This document shows, in pieces, positions 46,799 through 58,360 of a stretch of DNA of 64,000 bases. Both the position numbers and the translations under genes were made by a program. The notes beneath the pieces were generated by a model. It had not been told where the DNA came from, made no database searches, and saw only the letters and a list, made by a program, of their open reading frames with translations. Source of the stretch: Macrotrachela quadricornifera. Lineage: Eukaryota > Rotifera > Eurotatoria > Philodinida > Philodinidae. Every line of letters starts with the position of its first letter. Within the stretch, counting starts at the first letter, position 1. The stretch spans positions 475,512-539,511 of the forward strand of contig JAJEKB010020951.1 of the NCBI GenBank assembly GCA_022393335.1, read 5' to 3'.

Positions 46799-47819
46799 AG
46801 GAGTGTGGCTTGAGAAGAAACGACAGTTGACTACATGATTGACAAATAAGTATACCTCGATGCATTGTTAAAAGTGCACTTTATCATTTCTAAGACTATT
46901 TTTTCTGCGTGTATTTGGAGGGCATAGTTTCAATTACATAGTCCAGATATCAGTGTTATTACTCCTTGCAATTGAAATGATGTGATTGACAAGTACAAAA
47001 CCTGAAGTCCATAGATGAGTTCACAAGAGATTTGGAAAAGAAAAAAACAATCACAGTTAATGTCTCAATTTCTATAAATTCCCATAATATTTGAGTCGCA
47101 AATCCTGTATATGAACTAAAAACATCAAGCATTTTGAAGCAGTTTCTTATATGAGTGGTAATTAAAATTTATCAGCTTCATTCGAACAAGATTCCACATT
47201 GATAAGGATGAATAGAAATATACTTCATTGATTGATCTTATTCCTATTTATATAGTTACTTCGTATCATTCACAATTGTCCTTAAATTTAATAAAATCAC
47301 TAAAATATGTGTATCCCTAACTGTAACTTATTAAGATAAACTACGCTGTCCTTCATGCGAATTTGCCTAAGGAAAGTACAGCACATGATGTGAAGATGAG
47401 GTTCATTAAAGCTTGAATATTTCGAATGATTATCTATAAATATATTCCATATCTGAAATAATACAGCACCTTTCATCCCGGCCATTCAACAAAGCACCAC
47501 AACAGTTCGTCTAATGATACTTAAATAGTGTTGTTCATATCAAGATTCTCGATTGCCACAAATCGAGTTACGATGATGACAGTTTTTTACTCTTTCAAAG
47601 CATTTATTTGTACTCAAGTTTTAGAAAAGAAATGAAGTTTTATGGTCGATGACTTTTAATGCTTTTGCGCATTTTCTCATTTTCAAATAGGAAAAATGAA
47701 TATTCAGACATTGTACGGAGATAGTTTAGAAGATTGTTCTGACAGAAAAATTAGAAAAGTAGATCCGTTGTAATATTGTTGATATACGTTTGTTCGTTTC
47801 AATGTTTCAATGAGGTAGG
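46799..47819. other. Intergenic, possible piggyBac tail
   Basis: No intact gene. The minus-strand reading at 47,300-47,485 (LFQIWNIFIDNHSKYSSF) could be the C-terminal part of the piggyBac remnant just upstream, but the match is weak. Confidence 0.3.
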
Positions 47820-48360
47820 TATCATTTTCCAACAATCGTTTGGAGAGTGCAATATTTGTTTGAAATTATCAGCTACTAGTCCGATGACATCGAAAAAGGT
47901 CTTCTAATAATTGCAAGCATTCGCATCTGCTACTTTCTACATTTTAATCTCACACTTATGGGCTTTGCCTGAAACGTATTACCTAAAGGAGAGTTGACCT
48001 CGCCAGAGCATCATTGTTTCGTCAACAGTAGTGACAAAATCAGGTATATAAATCGGCTTAAACCTAACTTTCGAAAAGTGCAAAAACAGAGTCAATTTTA
48101 ACTTATCTATCTTGACTCGCATCCTGTTCATCAGTGTTCGAAAAATGTCAAAACATGAGAAACAATGCAAAATTGTCTCTGGACATTGTATTTTGAATAC
48201 TCCTCTTTGATCCGTACAATTGACTTTTGGCATTTTCATTAAATCCATCTCGATGACTAACTTTAAAAATTCCAGCATTCTCTTGGTAGGTAGTTGATTC
48301 CCATTAAAGATTTCTTGATCATTTGCTAAGTTTATGTGTTTGTAAATATTGTTCTACATA
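47820..48360 (-). pseudogene. piggyBac transposase remnant
   Basis: The minus-strand reading contains FDIFRTLMNRMRVKIDKLK, then YIPDFVTTVDETMMLWRG, QLSFR, a stop at 47,979-47,981, and YVSGKAHKCEIKM, a further stop, KVADAN. This is the central block of piggyBac transposases around the first catalytic Asp (in VDET), where the family reads 'DEsMipfrGR..fRqYmp.Kp.k.GiK'. Both stops replace single residues in a colinear frame. The reading continues upstream without ATG to about 48,360. Dead copy. Confidence 0.75.
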
Positions 48361-48875
48361 TCGATTAGTTTCATAAACCATAAGGTTTATAATCTCATCA
48401 GTAATAAAATGTTGATAGCAATCGATAGGATTAATTGTACCATCGTCGGAAGTTGGCGTTACTTACTAAAGAACTCCATGATCTTCCACAAATTCACCAT
48501 CAAGATTTCGATTCTATTTCACTCCAGGCGTTTGAATTCGCCTTATCGTCTATGGCTTCTTCTGACAACATGTAAGATGTTCGACAATTTTGACCGTTTT
48601 TATACTTATGAACAGTGATAAGCAGAATAAACATGAATTCAACAGAAAAATCGAGAAACTTCCTATCCTTATCTCGCATGTAATGTATACTACACGTTAC
48701 GGAATGAAAAAGTAACTTGAGACATTATACAGCTGGACATGAGATGCAATTCGCTATCTTATTGTACTTCAGAGTAGTACGGTAACAAATCTCTAGAATA
48801 GGAAGAAAAGACCATTAAGTGCATTTACTAAAAGTTTATTCTACGTGGAAATGAGTATCTCGATAAAGAAATCGT
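48361..48875. other. Spacer between two transposon remnants
   Basis: No recognisable coding sequence. Confidence 0.35.
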
Positions 48876-50240
48876 TATGACAAATTTTCCAGTCGTTGAA
48901 TCATTGGAATCGAAACAACAAGAACCAAATAAATGATTAACATTAGCTGCCGCAATTACAGGGAGAGGGTACCGGACTGTAAAAGGAATAACATCCATGT
49001 TAGTTCTGTCAATTCAAAGTGAAAAAACATTCTTATGCCAACTACATAAACTTTATGATGACTTACATAGTTATGCACAACAACATTTAAAAAAATTATC
49101 AATAACGTAAAGAGTAGAGGTCACATATTTTATTTTGGTATTGTTTATATAATTGACGTTAAATCAGGACTTTGTATTGCCTATGAGGTAATGTCATTAC
49201 TTTGTGAAACTTGTAATATACAAAGAAAAAAATTATTCAAAACTCAATTTACTAAATGGTGTAAAATATTAATGAAAAAAATTGGTACAGTAAGATTGTT
49301 TGAAAGATCACTGAACAACGGGCTTCGATATAAAAATCTGGTGTGTGATGGAGATGCATCAGCATTTGAAGCAATTAAATATCATTGTGTTGAAAGACAC
49401 CAGATGAAGGTAATGATTTTGAAAGATAAGAAAATGATGATACACTCAACAATCGAATAGTAATCAAGGAAGATTGTGTTAATCAGGTTAGTAAACGTGT
49501 AATGAAATATCTATTAGAATTAAAAAAAGGAAAAACTCGAAAAATTACAACGTCAAAAGAAACCGAACACCTTATATAACATTAAAAGCTATCAAATACT
49601 AGCTCATAGTTTGAGAAGAAAATTTGTTTGAATACTTGTATATCTTTAATTAAGTACATCATTTGGTCAAGCATTAGATATTATGCAGCAGTGCCGTCAA
49701 GCTTCATTTTATCATGATTTAAAACCTGAAAATAATGAAGAAGAGCAACACCGCTACTATCCAAAAGAGAATGACACTTGGTGTTTTTATCAAGTAATAA
49801 CATCAATGATATCAAGAAGAAAAAGAATCATCGTTTTCCTGATGCAATCTTTCATGAAATTCTACGGTCTATCATTGAAAAGTTAACATTGAAAAAGCTC
49901 TTGCATTATTGTTATGTGATATTGCTCAGAACTCGAATGAGTCACTAAATTGCATAGTTTATTAAATCTATACATTTATTTTTGTTTTTAGTTATAGGAG
50001 TATATTAAGAAAAGCTGACCACCACGGTTTCCGTTCATTAAGAGGGTGTGCAGCTCTTGCAGCGATATATTTCAATGCAGATGTTAATATTTTGGTCGAG
50101 TATTTTGACCAATGTAGCGTCACTGTTAGTAAAACGTTATTTAACCCTACATTGGCCAAAGATACAAAAAGAATTATTAATTCAAAGAAGAATAAAAGCA
50201 ACATCGAATTCAATGAAAAGTCACAGATCGACAAAATTCA
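48876..50240 (+). pseudogene. Mutator-like (MULE) transposase remnant
   Basis: Colinear pieces in several frames match the Mutator-like transposase of animals: LTLAAAITGRGYRTVKGITS near 48,936; IIDVKSGLCIAYEVMSLLCE near 49,150-49,205; FERSLNNGLRYKNLVCDGDA around the catalytic DGD at 49,347-49,355; EDCVNQVSKRVMKYLLELKK near 49,470-49,530; FPDAIFHEILRSIIEKLT near 49,830; AQNSNESLN at 49,924-49,950; and ADHHGFRSLRGCAALAAIYF near 50,014. Stops and frameshifts separate the pieces, so it is inactive. No terminal inverted repeats could be assigned. Confidence 0.75.
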
Positions 50241-51086
50241 ATAAGAGCTACATCCGATATCACAGATTACAATCCCGGTGGATTTAATTTGTAATATTCT
50301 CATTTATGAAAATTGAAATAAAATATGAGGTTGTGCTCTAACAAAGTTCTATCATTAAGTAAAGCACTAAGGTTTCACATACAATAATCTATTCAGATTC
50401 TAGTTCAACAATCCTTATATTCATCAAACTGTTTCCCGTAATCATATCTATTGATTTTTGGCATGCAATTAACTCTAGAAGGAACAACACAGTTTTTGAG
50501 AAATCTTTTAAAAATATTCCGCAGTCGATCAAAACATATGTTGGTGTCAGTAAGTATTAGTCTGTTTGATTGATTCCATTGTATTATAATTGTTTCCCCC
50601 TAAGTTTATACATGATTTTTATCTGCTATTAAATTCTCTATTGAATGATATGTAATGCTTAATTGTACATATTTTGTGAACTGAAAAAATATGCGAAGAA
50701 AAAGTATTAGGTAAAAAGTCATTTGAGATACTTGCTAAGGAAAAACTTGTTCTATTCATTGCATCCAGAATTTGATGGTGCGTCTTTCTCCTCGAATAGA
50801 TGTTCTATACATATAAAAATGCGGAACTTTTGAGAACGATCAATTGAAAAAGCATAGTGGAATGAAATAATAAAATATATTTATTATCTACCTATGTATA
50901 TATGTTGTCCAAACAATTGAGATTTTTTTTTCTTGCTAATATTGATTCTTTCTTTCTTTCTTATCTTTTATCTGTAAACGAGTTTAATGGTAAGAGAAAG
51001 GAGACACACGAAGACGAAACAGCAGTAGAAGAGTATTTTTGTTGTTGTTATTCTTCTATAGCAACGAAACAAGTTGGTAATAGAAA
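50241..51086. other. 5' flank of the ART-hydrolase gene
   Basis: No independent gene. A short open frame ends overlapping the ATG at 51,087 and has no domain. Confidence 0.35.
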
Positions 51087-53460
51087 ATGAGTATTATTGA
51101 TCGTTTTATTGATGCTGACAAAGAGCCTACTCGACCACGAATGCCTATCGAAGGCTATGAAACGAAACGTCTAGTACCACTCGAAGAAGCTGTTCAAAGA
51201 ATAAAAGACTTGGTACATGATATTGATAGAATAGTATGGTTGGTGAAGCGAGATTTACATACTTCGATAGATGGTCTCACTATCGATGAATCAGCTGCCA
51301 TTCGTCTTTATACAATGCAATGGTCTAAACCACACGAAAGTCTCTATGCTCAGCTCAATCAAACGCTACGTGCAGAAATACGAGAACCTCTTACACCATG
51401 GTTTTCCTACTTAAAACTTCTTCTGACTGCATTATATAAACTGCCATCGATTAAGAAAACGGTTTGGCGAGGCGTCCATTGTGATCTTAGTGAATACTAC
51501 AAAAAGGATTACATATGGTGGGGTTTCAGCTCATGTACCGAAACTATGGATGTACTCGAACAATTTATTGGTCGAACAGGTGAACGTACTATATTTATGG
51601 TAGAATGTCTGAATGGAAAAAATATTCGTAATCATTCTGTTTTTGAAAATGAAAACGAAATTCTTCTTATGCCTGGTACTTATCTTCGTGTAAAAAGTAA
51701 ATGGAGTCCAGCAGATGGTTTACACATGATTCACTTAGAAGAAACACCTCCTCCGCATCTTTTAATTGCTCCACCTATTGATATTTCTTCGTTTACGACT
51801 TTTTCGAATTTAGATGGTAATTTATCGAGTGATCTTATACCAAAGGAAGCAATAACAACCGTTCAATATGAAGACGAGAAAATTCAATATAGACTTTCAC
51901 AAAAGCGTCTAGTCCTATCAGGTATCATTGAGAATGAAATAAACGAACTATACGTTCGTGACATTCTATCTTTCCTTTTACAAATTTGCTAACAATAATT
52001 TCTCATTCGTTTCAGCAACAAATGATCAAGAACAGTACTATTCTGTGTGTCAATTTCAAACAGGTTAGTACAAAGAATAATTACTGTCTAAAAGTGACTC
52101 TTTCATATTCGTCATAAAAAAATGAATTAGACATTGAATTAAGTGAGCTTGACGAAAAAATATCATGTTTTTAGACAAAGCATGGCTCGATCGTCAAAGT
52201 CGATCAACTGATCATAGGTCACTGAAGGTACGAAGTCAACTTGAGAACGAGATAGAGGATCCTCCTGATAATAATATGGATGATGATCTTCTAACACGTA
52301 TCCAAGGCTCAATGATTGGATTGGCTTTGGGTGATGCCCTTGGAACTCCTGCAGAATATCGAACTCGGCAATATTTACTCGAACATCCAGTAACAGATCT
52401 ACAAGAAGGAGGAACATGGAACCTTGAAAAAGGACAGGTAGAAATTATTCTTCTTCTTTTAACTTCTCAATCTTGAGAGTGAGGGTATGATTTCTTTTCT
52501 TTAGTAAGATATGTCAGAATTGAAAAAGCTCTTCTTCTTTGAGAAAAGAATTATATAAAAAAAATATTTTAGTTTACCAGTCAAACCTCTATGGCACTTT
52601 GTTTGGCAAATTCATTAGTAGCTCGTCAAGATTTTATTCCTTATGATCAGCTAGTTCGCTACAAGTGGTGGTACAAATATGGTTATATGTCAGCAACAGG
52701 AAAATGTCATGATATAGACGCGGCTACTAGTCAATCTCTACGTGAATTTGAACGTCGTCAAAAACAGTTTGCTGATAAACATAATATTCCAGTTAAACAA
52801 CTGGATTATCTTTCAGACTTTGATCTTCTTGGAAAATTCAATGCATTCTGCAGTGAAGAAGGCGCAGCTGATAATGGAGCTCTAGTGCGTTTAGCTCCTG
52901 TGCCACTTTTTTTCTGGAAACATCCTATCGAGGCTGTTGAATTTGCAGGAATAAGTGGAGAGATTACACATGGTGATCGAACTGCCTATGATGCTTGTCG
53001 ATATTATAGTGCACTTATTGTAGCAACTCTTCAGGGTGAATCAAAAGAGCAATTACTTGATAAAGAGTTTTATTCCAAACATAAAAGTTGGTTCTTTAAA
53101 CTTCCACTAACTCCAGAGATTATGAAAATCTCTAGAGGATCGTATAAACGTGAAGGTGGATATGATGGTGGAATTCGAGGAAAAGGATACATTGCGAGTG
53201 CTCTAGAAGCTGCATTGTGGGCATTTTGGTGCGATGAAGATTCATTCGAAAAAGGTGCTCTTGCCACTGTTAGTCTTGGCGATGAAACTGGCTCAACAGC
53301 AGCTATCTATGGACAATTAGCAGGTGCTTACTATGGCTATGAGAACTTGCCCAAACATTGGCTTGAACATCTTTATGCCAAAAATTTTATTATGACTCTG
53401 AGCAAATGGATAGCATATGAAGGACAAATGTGGAAACCAACTCAAGAACAACAAAAATAA
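51087..53460 (+). CDS. ADP-ribosyltransferase fused to a DraG/ARH-like domain, four exons, 677 aa
   Basis: Exons 51087-51921, 52016-52063, 52175-52437 and 52573-53460 join through GT-AG introns of 94, 111 and 135 bp; phases 1, 1 and 0 all match. Residues 1-225 are an R-S-ExE ADP-ribosyltransferase: VWRGV with R128, WWGFSSCT at 144-151, and FENENEILLMPGTY with E189-x-E191. A linker (226-310) follows. Residues 335-677 have the DraG/ADP-ribosylhydrolase fold: GLALGDALGTPAEYR (343-356), MALCLANSL, WYKYGYMSATGKCHDI (417-430), NGALVRLAPV (483-492), ITHGDRTAYDACRY, and LGDETGSTAAIYGQLAGAYYG (617-637). The metal-ligand TDDT is TSQT (384-387) and DDxDT is DETGS (619-623), so hydrolysis is doubtful. 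If unspliced, the first exon alone would end at 51,992 as a 301-residue ART, and the second half would lack a proper start. No signal peptide. It probably adds ADP-ribose through one half and binds or regulates it through the other (inference). Confidence 0.82.
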
Positions 53461-54060
53461 ACACCACATATAATTAATGAAATGTTTTCGTTTAACTTTT
53501 TCAGTTATCTATTGTTGCTTGTATCTTTTGTAAAAGCTATTCTATATTTCATATAGGAATGTTTCCAACATGCCTGATTAAACACAGACTCACGTTTTCA
53601 TGCAGCAATAGCTTAGATGGTGAAGGAACTTATCGGTTACCACAAAAATGCTAGAATAAACTCATATTATTGTAAATATTCGTTCCTATTTTTGTTGTAC
53701 GTTGCTTCATGAATAAGGAAAACCACAATGCTTCTAATATCGTCTTTCAATCTCTAATCTGACCCAACGTGACTATAATTTTACGCATCCTTCAGATAGT
53801 GCACCTACTGTAGGATAAATAATTAACGGAGTGGCCCATAGTAAATGTATCTCTCAGTATGTTGAAGATTTCTTCATTATTATCCTTACGATCAAAACAT
53901 TTTTATTTATTAAAATATAGCGTTTGGAAATCTATACAAAACCATATACTATTTGACTGAAAACTACTTTAAATATATTTGAAAAAAGATGAAAAGTAAA
54001 AACATACAAAATGCTGTACTATGAAGCTGATTGAGCATAATGAATGAGTAAAACCTATCC
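53461..54060. other. 3' flank, no supported gene
   Basis: AATAAA near 53,654 may be the polyadenylation signal of the fusion gene. No other feature seen. Confidence 0.35.
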
Positions 54061-54074
54061 ATTATTCATCACTT

Positions 54075-54300
54075 TACCATATTAAAAAAATATACCATAA
54101 CAGGCAGCATAAAAAGTTTTGCAATTTACATAACACTGATTAATTTAATAGTTGTATTTTTGTATGTAAAATAAACAAAATATTGTGGGATCAAATTTTC
54201 GATTGTGCATAGATGATATTTTTTTAGTACATAATGAATTTGTTTATTTCTTATTTCAGCTTGTTATCATATGATATGCTTTGTCAATAAGGGGAATCGA
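54075..54300 (+). repeat. Diverged unit of the AAAGCTCTACAATTTACATAAGA family
   Basis: AATATACCATAACAGGCAGC, then AAAAAGTTTTGCAATTTACATAA, and a following GATCAAATTTTCGATTGTGC match the order of units near 57.57-57.73 kb and 18.3 kb. Confidence 0.5.
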
Positions 54301-54905
54301 AAAGTTAAGCATGGGGCAAATAAAATTAACTCATACATGGAGAATACAAAATGAAATGTGAACATGAATATTCATGAGAAAAGACATTAAATGCAAATAC
54401 AAATAGTAAATAGTTTAACTTTTTTTCTAATTGATAAATCTTAGCGAATGGCCAATAGAAGGTTAATCCTGCTATCGAAAAATGGCAGAGCACTTAGTTT
54501 CCAATATAATGTACTCTTTAGCAATGCAATTATCCTCAATAATGGTTACATGAAGTTTTGACACATGTAATTTTACAACTAATATTATTAAATCAATAGC
54601 AAAGTATAGATATTCTTTAAGTGTTACCATATTCATGCTTGAAAATTTCGACTAGTTAATCTTAAATAGAGACAAATAATACAAAAGGCTATCATTTGTC
54701 CAACTGAATCAGTGTTGTATTGTTCTTATCGAACATTACACGTATTTTTACAGACAAGAATCGATAAAAATAAATTGATGAAAATCCCATTCATTTGGAT
54801 GTAATCCTAAAAAAAAATGGGATGAACGTGTAACTAACGAAAAGACTTTTGTAAAAAAGTTAATAAATCTTATTTCAATAGCTATTCGAGAGAATAGGTG
54901 GTTAA

Positions 54906-55010
54906 ATGTCGAAAAACAGGACGTAAAAAACCAGATTGTAGAAAAAAAAATGTCGAAAGTGAAAATGTCGAAAGGTAAAAATGGCGAAAAGTAAATTGAC
55001 GAAAAACGAG
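54906..55010. repeat. Degenerate short tandem repeat (ATGTCGAAAAG-like)
   Basis: At least four units of AAAATGTCGAAAGK / ATGGCGAAAAGT / TTGACGAAAAAC in about 100 bp. Confidence 0.45.
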
Positions 55011-55084
55011 AAATGAAATGAAGAGACGTCTATGAGGTCTTCGAAGAAATTTCTATCAGCTGACGACGCGTTGTGGTCGTCCAC

Positions 55085-55218
55085 TAATTACTTCAAGTGA
55101 CGGGAAGTAGCTCAAAGTAACTCAAAGTAGCTCAAAGTACATGTAAAGTAGCTAAAATACTTTAAAATAGGTCAAATTACCTATGAAGTAGCTCCAAATA
55201 CGAGTAAAGTACTTCAAG
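55085..55218. repeat. Degenerate 10-bp tandem repeat (CTCAAAGTAG)
   Basis: About twelve units around the consensus AAAGTAGCTC run in succession, with the clearest at 55,111-55,140. Confidence 0.7.
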
Positions 55219-55927
55219 TTCAAAAGTCTTGCTGTTTTCCCCTTGTAATTATGTCTGGACACATTTCATATAAAGCTGCGCGTGAATGCGGTGGACATTG
55301 GTTTTTCACCGCGTCCAGACACAGTTTACAACAAAACCATAGTTGTACGCGTCTATTTTGCGTTTCGTATTTACATGGGTTTTCATAGAGAATGATAAAC
55401 CATTTTAGATTTTTCGACACTTTATACCTATATATTAGTGCTTGAAATATGTTCAGCAAATAGGACAACTTGGAGAGTATATTGAGCAAAAAAAACAAAA
55501 ACTGAAAAATTTTCAAATTTTTGATCGGGAAAGAAGAAGGGGTACCCTTGAGTTACTTGGATCCGAGATCGATGGATTCCAACGCGATTCAATCATTAGA
55601 TTTCCGATGATATACATATAGGACCCTCTGGAAACCTATAAATTCCAATTGGATTTCAATCGGATCGGACTGTGGGATTAGTTCACCAGAGAGAGCCGTG
55701 TGACACATCAAGATGTATTTGATTTTTCTACCTCTTACGAAATTTGACATCGGCAACAAAATTTATAACTGCAAATGTAAAAGATAAAGTCGCGGGGCAG
55801 AAGAAATAGTTTGAACCTTATATTACGTTGCATCACAGTGAGCATTTTTAATCTAACTTCTCTCGATAAACAAACATGAAAACGAAACACGTTTGGCCTT
55901 CTCCGTAATTACAATTCGTTTTTTTTG
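55219..55927. other. Region with weak coding hint, no supported gene
   Basis: A minus-strand reading at 55,220-55,370 has a Cys-rich stretch (LWFCCKLCLDAVKNQCPP) that could be a fragment of a FLYWCH-type finger, but nothing confirms it. The rest shows no structure. Confidence 0.25.
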
Positions 55928-57305
55928 TCTTATTCCCTCAACTGCAGGGAGGGTGATACGGGAAAAAGTGAAATGCGTTTGTGTGTGTGTTTGTGCCGGG
56001 TCAAAGGTCAAAAAAACATGTGTTCTTAGAAGAATCAAAAACAAATCTTAACTTTGAAAAAATCCAATCTTAATATTTCAACAAAGGATTTCAAGGTTCA
56101 GGAATCGAATAGTACTATTAGGTTTTCAATTTTTTCAAATAATTTTTTTTGCTAAAAAAAAGGCTTTTTTTAAGAAAAGAATGATCTTCATAAAGTTTGA
56201 CCAAAGGTAATCGGAGTCAGGGAGTCGAATGGTATTATTGGTTTTTGAATTTTTTCGGAATATTTTTTTTACTTAAAAAAGGCTTTTTTTATGAAACAAC
56301 GATTTGTTTGATACATTGGATGAGAGATCATATAACGTAAAATAACTTTTTAGTTATGTGGGTATGCTTCCTTGTATAGTTACTGTGTATCTTTCTGTGT
56401 TCAAGCCAATCTGAAAGGGTTGTTAGCTAGATTTATGTCAAAAGCTTGTAATATTCTAGTTGAATACTATATGAAGGTAAAGGAGGATAAAAAATTTGCA
56501 TCTAGAGTCAAATTTCTGGTTCATAATAAGTTACCAAACAATTGATAATTAGCTTTACTTTTCTTCCTGAGACGTTTGATCCAAGATGGTTGAAGATCAG
56601 TAAATGAAAACTGAGTTAGTTTGGTAAATAATTAATAGTCAATAATATAAACTGTCTCAAGGAAAACTCCACTGCAGACAAATGACTATGACGAATCGCA
56701 ATTTGTAGTTTGTTTTTCGATATAGGTAGGTGTTCAATAATAACTAATCAGTAAATCCTCGTTTCTAATAAAACTTGGCTGATTGGTATCAAGGACGGAA
56801 AATACGATTGTTAATTCAGTAAGAATATTTGCGATCTATTTTGTAGCTTTCTTTGAAGATCTGCTTGTTGTTTCAAGCTTGATTCATGGATATTCAAGGG
56901 TCGTGAATCTATGTTCGATATTGATTCTAATATAAACAGTTTCTTTTGTTGAATACTATATGTCTGATCTTTGAGTATGACCTATACAAAATATGTAAAG
57001 AACGAAGCCACTTTTCGAAGACCTGTTGTTGTGTATCCATAGATATCAACTGTAAAGCTATATTCCAAAATAGACGAACCTCTTTCCTAGTCTACGATGT
57101 GTTGCATTCGATTTATAACAATTCTTAAATAGTTCTCCTTTCTTATTTTCTTCTTAACGCGCGTATTAACAAATACCCCGTAGCTTTTTTAGAAGAATTT
57201 AAACGAGATGCATCCATTAACTTCAAAGCTGAAGTAATATCGGTCGATGTAGTGACGTTAAATATGTAAGCGGCTAGTCGTTGATTTAAAAGCTTTATCG
57301 TAATA
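55928..57305 (+). repeat. Dispersed repeat B, copy 2 (left part)
   Basis: Starts with TTATTCCCTCAACTGCAGGGAGG, the same end sequence as at 18.7 kb and (inverted) 22.0 kb, and contains GGGTCAAAGGTCAAAAAA, also found inverted at 21.97 kb. Units with TTTGACCAAAGGTAATCGG follow, then about 1.2 kb colinear with 19,430-20,920 (GGCTTTTTTTATGAAACAAC, GTGAATCTATGTTCGATATT, CTAGTCGTTGATTTAAAA). Interrupted at 57,305 by the element below. Confidence 0.65.
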
Positions 57306-58272
57306 CTTAGGGTAGACCAAAAGTTCGTAGCCCGGTCTTATTTTACCGTATATTAAGCTTTAAAAAACTTTCTTCTTATACAGTCTGATAGAGAAAAGAA
57401 TGCTCTATTTTTCTATGCTATTCGATCACTCTTCGACTAATAACATAATAATAAAGTTTTGATAGAAACTGTTTTTGTGGAAAACTTAATTATCAGTTGA
57501 AGCAGATCAAACGACTACACTTTGCATTTCAGTTGTCAGTAACTTAACACCTTGTCTTTTGAAAAATAAAACGTACCACAATATGCAGCGTGAAAAGCTC
57601 TACAGTTTACATAAGACCGCTTGTTTTATAGTTGCACTTTTTGTTTTCAAAATGAACAAAATTTCTTGCCAAAAATTTTCGATCGTATGAAAGCGATATT
57701 TTTTTGGTATAGGATGAATTCATTTTTGGTTATTTCATTCTTTTATCATCTAATATTTTTTATTTCATAAAAACAAATTATATCGTAAGATGCAGCATGA
57801 AAAGGTCTGCAATCTACAAAGTAAAGCGTATTTTAATTATTTGCTTCTTGGCTTCAAAATAATCAAAATTTTAAGCAATCAGTTTTCTCTGTCCCAACAA
57901 ACAATTCTTTTCTGTATAAAGAGAAATTCCTGTTTTCTTATCTCAGTTATAAAACAAGCGGTCTTATGTAAATTGTAGAGCTTTTCACGCTGCATATTGT
58001 GGTACGTTTTATTTTTCAAAAGACAAGGTGTTAAGTTACTGACAACTGAAATGCAAAGTGTAGTCGTTTGATCTGCTTCAACTGATAATTAAGTTTTCCA
58101 CAAAAACAGTTTCTATCAAAATTTTATTATTTTGTTATTAGTCGAAGAGTGATCAAATAGCATAGAAAAATAGAGCATTCTTTTCTCTATCAGACTGTAT
58201 AAGAAGAAAGTTTTTTAAAGCTTAATATACGGTTAAATAAGACCGGGCTACGAACTTTTGGTCTACCCTAAG
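57306..58272. mobile_element. 967-bp non-autonomous element with 325-bp inverted arms and TA flanks
   Basis: Left arm 57,306-57,630 and right arm 57,948-58,272 are reverse complements with about six differences in 325 bp. The ends read CTTAGGGTAGACCAAAAGTT inward. Each end is flanked by TA (57,304-57,305 and 58,273-58,274), the target duplication typical of Tc1/mariner-type elements, and the terminal CCCGGTCTT resembles mariner ends. No transposase is encoded. The 317-bp spacer contains another diverged unit of the AAAGCTCTAC family, a unit of which also lies within each arm. High arm identity suggests recent formation or ongoing arm homogenisation. Confidence 0.8.
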
Positions 58273-58360
58273 TACAATGAGTTAGAGTGGAGGCACCCTG
58301 AGAAAATAAGGAATGATTCGATTCTTGAGACAAAATAATTCTTTATTAGACATTTGATCT
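58273..58360 (+). repeat. Dispersed repeat B, copy 2 (right part after insertion)
   Basis: TACAATGAGTTAGAGTGG and CGATTCTTGAGACAAAATAA continue the match to copy 1 at 20,925-21,010 (TGCAATAAGTGAG, CGATTCTTGAAGAAAAATAA). Confidence 0.6.

Noticed and set aside
55220..55516. Minus-strand frame with Cys-rich end, considered as a FLYWCH finger.
   Set aside because: Key residue spacing could not be matched convincingly; kept only as a weak note.
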